Below, piece by piece: positions 47,601-54,100 of a stretch of 64,000 bases of DNA. The notes beneath the pieces were generated by a model. That model did no database searches, was not told the DNA's origin, and saw only the letters and a list, made by a program, of their open reading frames with translations. Source of the DNA: Owenia fusiformis (Eukaryota > Annelida > Polychaeta > Sabellida > Oweniidae); NCBI GenBank assembly GCA_903813345.2, contig CAIIXF020000008.1:28398005-28462004 (forward strand), written 5' to 3'. How positions within the stretch are numbered: the first letter of the stretch is position 1; every line of letters begins with the position of its first letter. A program made the position numbers and the translations under genes.

Positions 47601-50600
47601 TCATTAGTAAGTATGGTATCTCTCTGGATCTTCATTTGCGATTTGTACCTGCATTTGTTACCCCCCCCCCCCTCCTTGGCAAAAGCTCCCCTTGTAAAAG
47701 CTGGCTATGGGCAAGGGATCTGATGTCTTTGTACTTATGAAGCCTGCATACAATTATAAATTTTATATATTTCAAGAACAAGATAATAAAAAAACATGGA
47801 AATATATTGTATAGAGATATGATAGTACAGTACAAGCCATCAGCTCATTAATAGAAATGGACATTTATGGACATGGTTAGTTTATTTTAAAATTAAGAAT
47901 AAGAAAAATTACTGCTAAAAAGTTACGCATCATAAAGTCTAATCAGATACAACCAACTCAAAATACATTCAACAAGTAAGAGTTTACAATTACCAAATGG
48001 AACGGTAATGAACTTAAACTTAACTTAAAAAAGACTTCCAATTAGCAAGGTTAGTGCACACTGCCTCATCTAGAAACATCCACCATCAAAATATGTGACT
48101 GTTTATGTACATAATTGATGAGACAACTGGTATCAGACATATACTTGATATTCATTAACAGATAGACCCTGGCTTACAACAATGTTTACAAATCACTTAT
48201 TATATGACAAAAAAATAAATCGAAGAGATTCCTTGTATTTATGTAATGTGCAAATAAAACATTTATTCCAAGAAATTGAAAACCATTTAAACCACTAATG
48301 GTAACCCCCTATCACACCAAACTAGTTCTTACCCATTCTTGCCAGTCCTACTAAAATGTCGTAAAACGGGCTCAATCTGGCTGCGTTCGGGATATATGTC
48401 TAAAATAATTAGCTACTTCGTTCATAAACAGTCTTCAATACGTCCATCCCATTCGCAGTTCGTTCAGGTCGCACCACGTCGGTGTGCAAAGTAGTATAAG
48501 TTTCTATACTATTCTGACACAAATGTTAAGGGTTCCCAAACTATTAAGATATAAAATGGTTGTGGTTCACACACTATTCAGACACAAATGGTAGAGCATT
48601 GCAACACAAATAGGCATTTCAGACCATTTAGACACAAATGGTAGGGTCCACACATGATTCAACCATATATGCATAAATGGTAGGGATGCCCACACTAATC
48701 AAACATGTTGTACCTATGCTCTAACAACAAAACCATGAGAAAGTATCATACAACGTTAAAAAATACCTGAAAGAGATAAATAATCTCAGTTTGGAGTGAG
48801 TTTAGTGCAATTACATAATTCTAACTTGCGAAGGTAATCAGTTTTGTAACTTCAAAGAGGGCAATATGTCACAAAAGATGCTTCAAATGCAATTTATTAC
48901 TTTTAAGTTTCAAACCGTCTCACCCAACAAGTTGAATTGTATACTGTATATTTGTATTTTGGCAATAGATAATGAATAAATAAATCATTTTATCTTGGAT
49001 TGAAGCCCCTAAAACTGATAAAGAATGATGATAAAAAATGAGTCTATAGTGCATGAAAGAGAAAACTAACAAGCTCAAGGTTTTCATACCAAGACACATC
49101 ATTGAAAATCTTCATTTAAATCTATTTATCCGGAAATTCATAGAGATCAAAAGTGAGGTGCTGACTAGGAAATCTTGTTTAAAACCAGACAAAATATTAA
49201 AGTATCAAAAGATTTACTAAAATCCTCATCTATTTGTGTAAATCTTCCAGTTAAATGTAAATTTTGTAATCTGAACGAAGTGCTATACCCCTGTTGCTTC
49301 ATTACTTGGGAGGTACCTGGATTATATAAACAAAGTAATATCAAACAATGAAGTGTTGTTTTGAGATGTTCCCTTATTGCAATGAAATTTTGATTAATGA
49401 CTCAAAATTGACTTTAACAAACTTTTTGTTACCGAAACTAGTGTTGAAAGTTTACTCAATGGCAGGAAACAGAGTGAAGTGCCACCAACTGATAAAATCT
49501 ACAACATCCACTGTTGTTCTTTTGAGAGATACCATCAGGGAGGAGCATACGTATATGGTTGGTTGCCTTGGGAAATCATCCTCTGAATGCAGGGTTTCTG
49601 ACATCATATCAAGACATTTCAAAAGGATGAGCATTTTTAATAATTTTAATTAAAATCACTGTTGGCTTATGTAAGATTATACGTTCTATAACACTCAATG
49701 ATAAAAATGGCAATTCAAGGTTTTTTATGGAATTTACACTATTCCCTGTGATGGTATCCTGATGATTTTGAGATGTTCTACAGCATTTTTGTCATACTCA
49801 TTTCTGTCATACTCAGCAACAAATATGTCTATTAAGTAGACATCAAATTCAAATATTACTTACATTTCACCTTATATAAATTATGTCAAGGAAAATGCCT
49901 ATGAGCCACACACACTGTAATAACACCATAGAGGATATTTGTGGTCATTTCAATTTATACCTACTGTTTTCTCAATGTGATTTCAATAATAATGGCAACA
50001 AATCAAAAAATAAATAAAATTGATTTTTTGTTTTTCATTTACATGTACATCAAACCAAATAATGTAAAGCAAACAATAAACAGATATATCCAGCTCCTTC
50101 CCATCTAGTATAATTTGATATTAATAAGCTTGCATCATGTAAAGAGGTGTTAGCTTCTACAGAAGAGTTTGTAACCAGTGCCCACAGAGAGGTATTTAAT
50201 AGAGATTTTTCCCTTAAGAAAAGTATTCACAAAGATCTATCTATATACATTAAAGAGGCCTTAATTAGAGTAGTGTTCAGAACATATAAGTGTTCAAAAC
50301 AGAGACGTGCTTACTTCAAAGAGTGGTTCATTACAGATTTTCTTCAAATCTTATGCATGAGATACAACATCAATGGCTGATACTGCATATTTGATAAATG
50401 CAAACATTGTATTGAATAAGTCAATCTTTAAAATTCAAAAAAAGAAAAAATACTTAACACCTAAAGACAACATTAACTGTTTACGTACCATCCCTATTGC
50501 CCCTGGAAAAGTCCTGTTTAGGTCCATCTCTTGAGAATCTAGCTTTCCTGATATTAAATCCAACTCCTCCATTTAAATCCCATAAACATTTCTTCTCAAA

Positions 50601-50672
50601 TGTACACTTCATTGCGAGTAAAAGTCCCAAATTTGACACGATACAAACAGTTATTAGACTCCTAAATGTCAT
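20481..50672 (-). CDS. MAM-LDLa-MAM extracellular protein gene (ten exons, 3' end not found)
   Basis: Ten exons join in frame into residues 1-466. Order: signal peptide (about 1-20), MAM 1 (23-164), LDLa (174-208), MAM 2 (213-387), linker (391-455), possible start of MAM 3 (456-). MAM domains are about 160-residue adhesive/oligomerising jelly-roll modules outside the cell; LDLa modules are calcium-stabilised and ligand-binding. The protein is therefore secreted or surface-anchored; no membrane segment or kinase is seen. The same module order occurs in ALK/LTK receptors, but a hint of a third MAM and the lack of a glycine-rich region favour a multi-MAM/LDLa protein. Coding exons end somewhere left of 20481, perhaps via 16992-17107. 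Nine of nine junctions keep phase, which makes chance assembly very unlikely. Confidence 0.88.
20647..21620. repeat. Intron with GGGCCC-rich repeat and short microsatellite
   Basis: 20730-20870 is a dispersed-repeat fragment rich in TTTGGGCCC and its inverse. 20926-20935 is a C run and about 21068-21092 an (ATACA)n tract. Nothing coding. Confidence 0.5.
21621..21692 (+). repeat. tRNA-derived SINE head / tRNA-like sequence
   Basis: GCCTTTATAGCTCAGTTGAT, AGAGC and AGTTCCCACGTGGGGC give an A-box (TAGCTCAGTTG, 21627-21637), a D-arm (GCTC/GAGC) and a B-box-like segment about 35 nt further on (21672-21682). The acceptor and anticodon stems do not pair well and no CCA-proximal partner is evident, so this is a tRNA-derived SINE head or decayed tRNA, not a functional gene. 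The SINE body probably continues to about 21780. Confidence 0.55.
21693..22540. other. No gene seen (intron)
   Basis: AT-rich; overlapping short ORFs without recognised content. Confidence 0.4.
22541..22650. mobile_element. MITE family 'TGTCACCAC', copy 2
   Basis: TGTCACCACCATTTGTTACA at the left and CACTTTTTAGTGGTGACA at the right form inverted ends around ACACCAACCACC and ACCGCCGTC. It lies 24 bp into the intron after exon 9 (donor at 22673). Confidence 0.7.
22674..22736 (-). CDS. MAM gene exon 9 (linker after MAM domain 2)
   Basis: Acceptor gttcttacag, donor gtgagt, phase 1 to phase 1, 63 nt. It codes V391 and PSMVTAGPAIHYKDDENRTA (392-411). The phase matches exon 8 upstream and exon 10 downstream. 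Short hydrophilic segment, no domain recognised. Confidence 0.65.
22737..24938. other. No gene seen (intron between exons 8 and 9)
   Basis: AT-rich. A near-duplicate of about 70 bp (TTTTCTATTGTCCATTTGCA/ TCTATTGTCCATTTGCAA) occurs at about 23130-23250. Otherwise nothing recognised. Confidence 0.4.
24939..25080. mobile_element. 142-bp foldback MITE
   Basis: ATGCCTTTGTCACATTTGCT at the left pairs with AGCATATGTGACCAAGGCAT at the right; CGGCCGATTGAGT and TTTTGTTCAA also pair inside. Almost entirely palindromic with a short loop. The terminus resembles that of the 27191-27875 element only in being GC-rich; they are separate families. Confidence 0.8.
25099..26090. repeat. Two tandem copies of a 492-bp segment holding a poly-C repeat
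   Basis: GTTTTATTCAGATGTAAAAC at 25107 recurs at 25599. Each copy contains CAGGCCCAT(A/G)G, a C run (9-16 nt), the ATCATGCAGTTTTTCACCAT block, GTGAACCCCCCTTGGCAAAT, CCTGGCTATGGGCCTGCATC and CCACAGGAAGGAATGAAAAT. The poly-C part (25212-25396, 25702-25902) is a dispersed family also found at 40561-40738, 47174-47343 and, in fragments, near 47660-47715 and 59325-59370. Confidence 0.9.
26420..26636. repeat. Two tandem copies of a 107-bp repeat
   Basis: TAGATGGCAGT at 26421 and 26528; both copies share GTGTTCGTAGGGCTA, CAGCTTTTGCAATGGAAACT and ACACAAAGGTTGTTATATAA and are about 95% identical, so the duplication is recent. Confidence 0.9.
27191..27875. mobile_element. GC-rich transposon with 18-bp perfect ends
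   Basis: ATGGCCTAGTCACATAGC at 27191 is exactly inverted at 27858-27875 (GCTATGTGACTAGGCCAT), and the inverted match continues through GGCCGATG/CATCGGCC with small changes. The 685-bp interior is much more GC-rich than anything around it and is packed with CGGCCGGTG / CACCGAGCTC-type blocks in both orientations. The 120- and 85-codon ORFs are products of this composition. No transposase. Confidence 0.8.
27876..28629. repeat. Intron with diverged copy of the 162-bp repeat
   Basis: About 28170-28340 aligns with the 15835-16458 unit (ATTTTAGGATTGATAATCCA, AAGTTCTTAATTTTTATAGA, GAAACACCATGGAAATTTCA). The rest is AT-rich. Confidence 0.55.
28630..28724 (-). CDS. MAM gene exon 8 (end of MAM domain 2)
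   Basis: Acceptor ctcttgttatag, donor gtaggt; phase 2 in, phase 1 out. Codes residues 359-390, YSLRFIATKGYRYLGDIAVD then DFSLTPECFLR. The GDIAVDDFSL..C run is the hallmark C-terminus of MAM domains and C387 is the fourth domain cysteine. Confidence 0.9.
28725..29460. other. Intron between exons 7 and 8; no gene seen
   Basis: Holds the repeat fragment ending CTCTATATCCCTACGAACTT (about 28830) related to 12110-12175, and AT-rich sequence. Confidence 0.45.
29461..29621 (-). CDS. MAM gene exon 7 (middle of MAM domain 2)
   Basis: Acceptor tgaatttcag, donor gtaaag; phase 0 in, phase 2 out. Codes residues 306-358, beginning VQFYYHMFGPHTQTLELVV and ending DRWRRESIPLPKLTE. FYYHMFG directly after the exon 6 cysteine, and W-R before the next strand, are typical MAM features. 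Confidence 0.9.
29664..29745. mobile_element. Tiny hairpin MITE next to a splice acceptor
   Basis: GGGGAGTAAGTCAAACCCCC (29664-) pairs with GGGTTGACTTACTCCCC (29724-29740). TTGTACCAA flanks it at 29655-29663 and 29746-29754, a 9-bp direct repeat that looks like a target duplication. It ends 42 bp upstream (in transcription) of the exon 7 acceptor. Confidence 0.7.
29997..30915. repeat. Duplicated segment enclosing a foldback element
   Basis: The flanks 29997-30150 and 30756-30915 are direct repeats (AAGTGCATT, ATTGCACTCAGGAG, GAAGTTCATCTTTAGATGGA, CTGAATTCTGGG). Between them 30152-30760 is a foldback: TTTAAAGGAATATTCCTTGC at the left pairs with GGCAAGGAATATTCCTTTAA at the right, and TGCCATCTTTTAAAAT, GAAGTGATGTCATCGACTCT also have inverted partners. 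The paired 61/78-codon ORFs come from the foldback. All of it lies in the intron between exons 6 and 7. Confidence 0.75.
30922..31052 (-). CDS. MAM gene exon 6 (MAM domain 2)
   Basis: Acceptor tgtctgttccag, donor gtaagc; phase 1 in, phase 0 out. Codes residues 262-305, GYFLHFDASTEQQMLEGKVV ... YDQNSPYYNTCR. G-x-Y/F-L..DAS and the C-R (C304) before VQFYYH are diagnostic of MAM. Confidence 0.9.
31053..31379. other. Intron; no gene seen
   Basis: AT-rich sequence between exon 6 and the target duplication of the LINE. Confidence 0.4.
31380..31509. repeat. 130-bp direct repeat flanking the LINE (3' side)
   Basis: Matches 36507-36636 over 130 bp with two substitutions (CACCGACAC/CACCAACAC and GCAGATCAAG/GCAGACCAAG). 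It lies exactly at the 3' boundary of the LINE, so it is read as a target-site duplication. Confidence 0.85.
31775..35263 (-). CDS. LINE ORF2: APE endonuclease-reverse transcriptase
   Basis: 1162 residues. It nicks target DNA and copies the element's RNA there (target-primed reverse transcription). Endonuclease, about 17-255: QWNINGL (19-25), SEHRLF with catalytic Glu (45-50), ITGDFNANLG (161-170), YIDHIVIS (223-230) and SMHGHL with catalytic His (249-254). RT, about 500-800: NNKAAGHDGLN, LMDIKKAFDGTWIDGL (catalytic Asp), GVHQGGVCS and PAYADDLALI (about 749, the catalytic YADD). C-terminal cluster CIFCDLNERESVKHFLITCP, a CxxC...H...C knuckle common in this group. All key motifs are present and the ORF is unbroken, so the protein could be active. 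The ATG lies 8 nt after the ORF1 stop, suggesting reinitiation or a similar coupling. Confidence 0.95.
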   Translation of the reverse strand: MTFSSLSQLVLVVMVVISQWNINGLNSSELYLRELLSSSDIVAVSEHRLFEANLHKLKAIDAEYDSIAISCKNLDSMQCGLTWGHGGVALMWRRSIKHAISPIHKFCNDRIACIKVEANVPIFIFSVYLPQIGCKNDNFEDVLNTLEEYVISCHVDAQIVITGDFNANLGNLCSTRRCTTNYSYNGQLLFQMMQRNGLVALDMQNITQGPNYTYESATGYKSYIDHIVISESMLESVISCNVLCSAYTSMHGHLAIKSKLDLPSINHVKSSTLCVKKVYSWYRVSRNEVNVKYTIPLQSDLEPLIRSMSDNSKLDCKDIDSFIERLIEIVKCRADDAIPLKKFMKHQKPFWNNDLSVLSKKQKAAWHKWTKAGRPRDSSDPIRKAYKEAKKNFRAAFNQSRVNYEQKQLNDIYDANDMDQRTFWYLLNKSRNCTSKSTGSIRSDSGDILTNPTDINNDWQSYFSKLASYDHRDIFDQNFEQTVKSDVKNMKVESLLNNDGILDSEITVKEVNDCVMKLNNNKAAGHDGLNAEHIKYGGDCMTLLLTSLFNVIRVSEYIPENFCTGILIPLLKSGNKDCHNKDHHRGITLMSILRKLFDNIILLRMLPRLRSKIPQLQGASIENCSSLQTSLLLQETIAHNIKDGVILALMDIKKAFDGTWIDGLFWKLYHNGVNGLAWRILYQSYCKYKCKVFVSGILNQESFNVHRGVHQGGVCSMVLYQFYLADLLHELVNSQAVAKIGDHPVGCPAYADDLALITTGHHQMNILLQLAYDYSLRWRFEFHPDKCVIMYFGPGKRAAQDFKLGNNSLKIVNSAQHVGIPLGSTNVHVKTAISCARRKFCSLLGLGNGCGGIHPLLGSKLYWSFSYPTLTYGCAVIPYTNNDINLMEGLHKEVGKRIQTLPKNTPDPVATSLLGWMSVKAKIDCDRLMFLYMLLRLPVSCIYKVICLERLIRMMYLKSPSQGLKSPLSQMWDTVVQYNLIDYVKNMIFNAEIPSKQEFRTVVYGRVKSFHNYSTVLSSLMYKNLNVVTGSLSILKPNVWWVIAKENPHVLYLCKMMVKLLTSTYFNSRRRESDTTLSEICIFCDLNERESVKHFLITCPAFTDVRKPLLNLARGNLNVMNDDYILKVILGTVYNDDKETLLLIAMHVYELHRHRQFLVDKS
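35272..36264 (-). CDS. LINE ORF1 protein
   Basis: 330 residues from ATG. The N-terminal half is low-complexity and hydrophilic (SNNVNNNNRNSNIG, PAPNPNADTANADANT) and proline-rich (ILTPPIPKRTTPPRPPRTN), predicted disordered. A basic stretch follows (LRRQKLVAKQKDYVNTVPTR), then an acidic run (NDEEDDDTIE) and a folded-looking C-terminus (about 245-310) with VKRYALDNGIRVKQIHVVHN and WPIPIKCREWVRRSRR. No CCHC knuckle. Position and composition fit an RNA-binding ORF1 that coats the element RNA; the C-terminal block resembles ORF1 proteins of other aquatic-animal LINEs as far as I recall, but I cannot name the fold. Confidence 0.85.
   Translation of the reverse strand: MANFAKSSLAVLSGVSCSNLSIPNDPNVPVIDRSNNVNNNNRNSNIGIPIDRPQTPNLAPGSDGYPKLDKDDPAPNPNADTANADANTQLESTKRTLTPAERHDALIPDNPQILTPPIPKRTTPPRPPRTNLGLNTLSDDGSYQVNYGTTATGVWRGPPPKSGIWNGSDQPGKEWQTWIGNSQLRRQKLVAKQKDYVNTVPTRQKIMRDEIPKKRLRGIEYEEVRTLYLENIYQSNDEEDDDTIETVKRYALDNGIRVKQIHVVHNRISCDRVGCKITVPLHHVDKALSIDLWPIPIKCREWVRRSRRDVVRSDSYNDTDLRPRYNSRNF
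36507..36636. repeat. 130-bp direct repeat flanking the LINE (5' side)
   Basis: Partner of 31380-31509, abutting the 5' end of the LINE. Beyond it the sequences diverge immediately (CTTATTATAA against TTTTTTATGC). Confidence 0.85.
36931..37089 (-). CDS. MAM gene exon 5 (start of MAM domain 2)
   Basis: Acceptor gattatttaccag, donor gtacag; phase 1 to phase 1. Codes residues 209-261: VHSRCTFDKDWCGWHNIGRK then GTNWSRSNGDHF ... RLTGPANDHTMKNKT. C-T-F-D-x3-C-G-W, N-W, the TGP..DHT block and the following G-Y are the classical MAM N-terminal half. Confidence 0.92.
37090..37349. other. Intron; no gene seen
   Basis: AT-rich sequence up to the mariner-like element. Confidence 0.4.
37350..37850. mobile_element. 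Mariner-type foldback MITE in intron 4
   Basis: TA then CGAGGGTTGTCCCATAAGTC at 37350 is a mariner-like terminus. Inverted arms: ATTGTTATAAGAAGAAGAGT (about 37378) pairs with CTCTTGGTCTTATAACAAT (about 37822), and CTTGCATGGTGCAGGGTACC (about 37447) pairs with GGTACCCTGCACCATGCAAA (about 37690); TTTTCTCCTAAAAAACGTC also pairs. The right arm carries about 55 extra bases and the extreme right terminus is degraded. The element ends about 80 bp from exon 4's donor side. Confidence 0.75.
37929..38054 (-). CDS. MAM gene exon 4 (LDLa module)
   Basis: Acceptor tattatgttttcag, donor gtaaga; phase 1 to phase 1, 126 nt. Codes residues 167-208: DLTRDEMCSLEEFYCNTTGC then IHHSRVCDINMDCVYGEDEA and NC. Six cysteines (174, 181, 186, 193, 199, 208) and the Ca-binding acidic run D..MDC.YGEDE..C define an LDL-receptor class A repeat. 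It is a symmetric 1-1 exon holding the whole module, the textbook unit of exon shuffling. Confidence 0.93.
38055..39894. other. Intron; no gene seen
   Basis: Near 38220 GACTTTTTGAACAACCCTTG resembles a mariner right terminus without a partner. Otherwise AT-rich and empty. Confidence 0.4.
39895..40022 (-). CDS. MAM gene exon 3 (end of MAM domain 1)
   Basis: Acceptor ctattttgtag, donor gtatgt; phase 2 in, phase 1 out. Codes residues 124-166: WREYNITIGQMTEPFRLIIE then ASRDRKKGYVAIDQIKMVDC and DP. F.LI.EA....GYVAID.I....C is the MAM C-terminal signature; C164 is the last domain cysteine. Confidence 0.92.
43019..43094. repeat. 22-bp minisatellite
   Basis: About three and a half copies of an AATGCATTTATGGCATCTGA-like unit. 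Confidence 0.8.
45148..45271. mobile_element. MITE family 'TGTCACCAC', copy 3
   Basis: TGTCACCACCTGCCATTTGT at the left, TTTTGGTGGTGACA at the right, with the shared interior AAACACCATCCACAAAAAGT and TGGAGACTATA. Confidence 0.7.
45383..45569 (-). CDS. MAM gene exon 2 (MAM domain 1)
   Basis: Acceptor cttaattgcag, donor gtaaga; phase 1 in, phase 2 out. Codes residues 62-123: GQYAIVTSKKRRASMQSPWF then GDTIPKCKLQFYAHITPGNN ... GETLWTLKPKFNTA. G-Q-Y-A, P.C.L.FY.H and the later W are canonical MAM positions; C88 is the third domain cysteine. Confidence 0.92.
45570..50488. other. First large intron (4.9 kb); no gene supported
   Basis: Contains poly-C repeat copies (47174-47343; fragment 47660-47715), a slightly GC-richer patch at 48330-48520, and a degenerate ACACAAATGGTAGG repeat at 48540-48720. 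An ATG ORF of 101 codons (49348-49653, plus strand) and one of 77 codons (50147-50380) show no family I recognise. Confidence 0.45.
48540..48720. repeat. Degenerate ~60-bp tandem repeat
   Basis: GACACAAATGGTAG recurs at about 48580 and 48640, with weaker copies at 48520 and 48690 separated by CACAC(A/T)ATTCA-like spacers. Confidence 0.55.
50489..50672 (-). CDS. MAM gene exon 1 (signal peptide and start of MAM domain 1)
   Basis: ATG at 50672 begins MTFRSLITVCIVSNLGLLLA, a short basic n-region and hydrophobic core typical of a signal peptide, followed by MKCTFEKKCLWDLNGGVGFN and the rest of the MAM N-terminus (C23, C29). Donor gtacgt at 50488, phase 1. The frame is open upstream of this ATG to a likely acceptor (ttttcaaaagcag, exon start about 50740) without another ATG, so 50672 is the best start; a further upstream coding exon cannot be excluded. 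Confidence 0.85.
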
Positions 50673-50740
50673 TTTGAGTTTTGCTTTCTGAGCAGTTACT
50701 GGTATATGTGTCACTTGAATGGATGTCCTTATGACGTTTC
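50673..50740 (-). other. Probable 5' UTR part of exon 1
   Basis: A good AG acceptor (tattttcaaaagcag) at 50742-50741 would start the exon at 50740, giving 68 nt of leader before the ATG. Inferred from splice signal only. Confidence 0.4.
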
Positions 50741-50899
50741 CTGCTTTTGAAAATATAATCCCTTTTTATTTGAAGATCCTACATGTATGATCAATCATGT
50801 AAGGATTATGAATACTTTATGACAACAAAATTCAATTCTGTTGATTTAAATATATCATTGCGTTGTAAACCTGGAAACTATTTACTAGTATCCAGATTC

Positions 50900-51780
50900 A
50901 GGTGTCTTTATTTATGATAAACCATTTGTGCCGATCATGCGTCAAAGCTTCTTGCTGTGATCTTCTTAGTAACTTAATTACTTTATGATGTTCTGTCTTG
51001 ATCTGGGGTTGTGTCACATTGCCATTGACATCACAACTAATGAAACCCATATATCAGCTTAATTTATATTAAGCATTATACCATACACCAGTTGATAAGT
51101 CACTGGCTGAAACTGTCAACAATTTCACTCTGGTATAACGTTTGCTACACAACAAAACCTATTTCATGTTTCAGCTTTTATATCACCTATGATACCATTG
51201 ATTTTAAACTGAAAAAGTTCACTAGTTTGCTTTGGAGTTACCTCACCATCTAGATTAACTCTGAAGCTAATCTCAATGTTAAATGAATTTATATCATCTA
51301 TGATATCAATAGATTGGCAACCAATGGCTGAATGTGATCTTTGATTTGCTCTGGTGTTTTCTCAATTCACTTTATGCAGAAAATCCAAATGTCATCTCAA
51401 TCTTTATCATCTATGATACCATTGAGCAATAAATATCCATCCACTGCTTGAATTTGGTCAACCGTTTGCTCCAGATCATTCACTGTACCAGAGTTGTGAT
51501 TTTCTACTGATCTGCAACAATCTGAAATAAATTAACAAAGACATATATTTATGTACTATTTAAGTTACACTGATATGCCATAATCCTAAATGATTTCACT
51601 AAAATATTTACTTCGGTTGTATTGGACTTCTGTGCTTATCACCAACCTTTCCAATATCAGCTTTTAGTCATCATTCAGCATTAAATAGTTAGCTTCATAA
51701 TAACATCAATTGTCACCCACTTACTGAAATCACTAGCCAATTACTCAAGTGTTTTACGTTGTGCTTCACAGAAACTGGGT
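50900..51780 (-). repeat. Decayed tandem repeat upstream of the gene
   Basis: On the minus strand three or four ~115-bp units share a TATCATAGATGATA block preceded by ...CCAGAGCAAA... or ...CTGGAGCAAACGG...; blocks TATCATCTATGATA (plus strand) lie at about 51292 and 51405, with a related TATCACCTATGATA at 51183, and a weaker repeat (CACTGGCTGAAACTG / CACTTACTGAAATCACTAG) at 51100 and 51720. Short stretches are open but stops intervene. Confidence 0.55.
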
Positions 51781-54100
51781 TGCATTTTATTGTGTAACTT
51801 AATATATGGGAACATGTAATAATGAAATATACATGTTAATGTCAACTTAGATAAGAAAATTGTAAAGGTCATCATTATTTTTACCTCCAAAATTTCAAAC
51901 TATTTTGATGTGAACTGCAAGGATGTGGTTGTCATGCATAAATAGAAACTGCATAGTTATCTTTCTGGGGAATTGAAATCTGTGATGATATAAGATATTT
52001 TAAAATCATGACACATACTACAGTCTATATAAACTAACTGCTGGTTAAAATATTGATAAAGGCTATTAAGAAAATAGAGAAAAATATCAATGTGTGCGTA
52101 ATATGGGAGAGGCCTGTCCACTTCTTAATAGTTTTGACCAATCCAACTTAAATATTAAAGAAATGAGTCATGAAGATTTGCTACAGAGATCTATATGGCT
52201 TTGGTTATGTGAGGGGTTCATTATTCTTACCCTAAAATCATTCTTAAGTTCTATAATTCATAATATCACGTTATTTGCACCATCAGCATACTTTTCTGTA
52301 ATTTCAAAGCTTGAAAAATCACTCACGCAGAATGACTTCATTGCATTTGAAAATTAAGAAAGGTTAAAGAAGTAAAATTCAATTAAGAACTTGACATACT
52401 TTTGCAAGTCACAGACCATTCTGAATAAAATGTTATGCAGTTATTTAATATATTAGAATTACAGATCCTGCCCTTCTAATCTGCTACTATATGTCTTTTA
52501 TTGACCCTCTGGTGTCATAACAGTGACATGTTGGTCTACTTGACTTTATGCAGTGCAGTTAATCTGATATAGTGGGCAATTTACAAAGCATACATAAGAT
52601 GTGATTTGAATCACTTTAATATAGTTCAATCACTTCAAATGCAACGCTAAATTAGGTAATCTGATTTGTGTAAAAATCATTCAATTACCAATATTTAAGT
52701 CGAATTCAGCTAGAATAAATTTCAATTAGATAATTTGATAAAAATGCAGTTATACTTAAAAAGTCTTTGTAATATCACATGCAATTCAAATTAGGTTGTT
52801 CAAAAGTCATCTATAATGCAATAGGCACAAGTACCATGTTGTGGCTCTTAAAGAAGTCAATACACTGTCATTTTTCTAAGTTTACTTATATTTTCCAAGA
52901 CAATACACACTTCAGCAGACTACATTTTAGCAAATAATGCATAAATCTTTAATTACAAAACAATTCTCAAAAGAATAAAGAAGACATATCTTGATAGTGA
53001 TGTCAATATTAATTGTCAAGTGATTAATGCATATTAAAAGTAATGCGTTTCCTGAACTGTGTCTTTCTTTAAATGCCAACTTTTGTTAACAATGGAAGTA
53101 TTGACAATATCTTGTTTCTCTAATTGCATGCTTTTACAATGATAAATGTATGGCATTTGGCTACTTTGTTAGTCAATATGACAATATAGCTTAATAATAA
53201 ACAAATTTTCAGGCAACTTGTTTTGATTTTCAGCTTAGTCTCTGACTGTAGTATGGGAAAATATTGAAGGATAGATACCTTAACAAACAAAATTATTGAA
53301 AATCAGGTAAATCATTTTTTCAAATAAAAAGAAAACTAAACAGAAAAAAAGAAATTGAAGAAGATGTCAAATAAGTAAAAAATATCTAAATGCATAGTGA
53401 AATTTTGAGAGTCAAACAATTTGTCTATCTGAATCTAATATAAATATTTAAGCATATGTACCTTGGTATCATAATCCATCCCTTTCTCCAAATGATACAT
53501 TTTCAGGAAATCTTTTTTTCTAAATGAGAATTCTAAATAAAAACCCGTTTCTATCCTTCAGATATTTGAATTCTTATGATTTGAGTAAATACAGTTAAAT
53601 GCATTTTTTACAAAATTTCATTGGTTATTTGCTTTTATATAATTTATTATAAGAAAATACTATTTATGTAATGCTATCTAACTTACGAATTAAAGTAAAT
53701 AAAGATATTACCTGGTTTAGACAACTGATGCTAATTTATTCCTGAATGGCGATCAGCATGTATAGTTAATATTTCATTTGTATCCTTTTAATATCCTTTC
53801 ACCCATCATTGACACTGACATGTTGTGTTGTCTCATTGACATTGTAGCCAACAATAACAATTAGTGATCCCTAACAGGGGGCCTTGTATATGATGTAGTC
53901 TACCATCTCAAATTACACTCAGGAAAGTGTTTGTATTTTCTCCTTTCTTCCAACTCCAACTACCTGTAAAATATCATTCAGTCAGTCAAGATGAACTACA
54001 CTACTCCTTTAATTTCTATTTTGAGATATTATATCCTTTTTATATGATTGATTCAATTTTTCGTCATTAGAAATCATACATATCCTTTGCTTGATTCAGT
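51781..54100. other. No gene seen
   Basis: AT-rich; an 87-codon ORF at 52094-52357 has no recognised domain. Confidence 0.4.

Noticed and set aside
20481-50672. Naming the gene ALK/LTK
   Set aside because: Module order agrees, but there is no glycine-rich region, transmembrane segment or kinase in the window, and a third MAM is suspected.
50673-50714. Upstream GTG start for exon 1 (14 extra residues)
   Set aside because: Non-ATG starts are rare in animals, and the ATG at 50672 gives a clean signal peptide.
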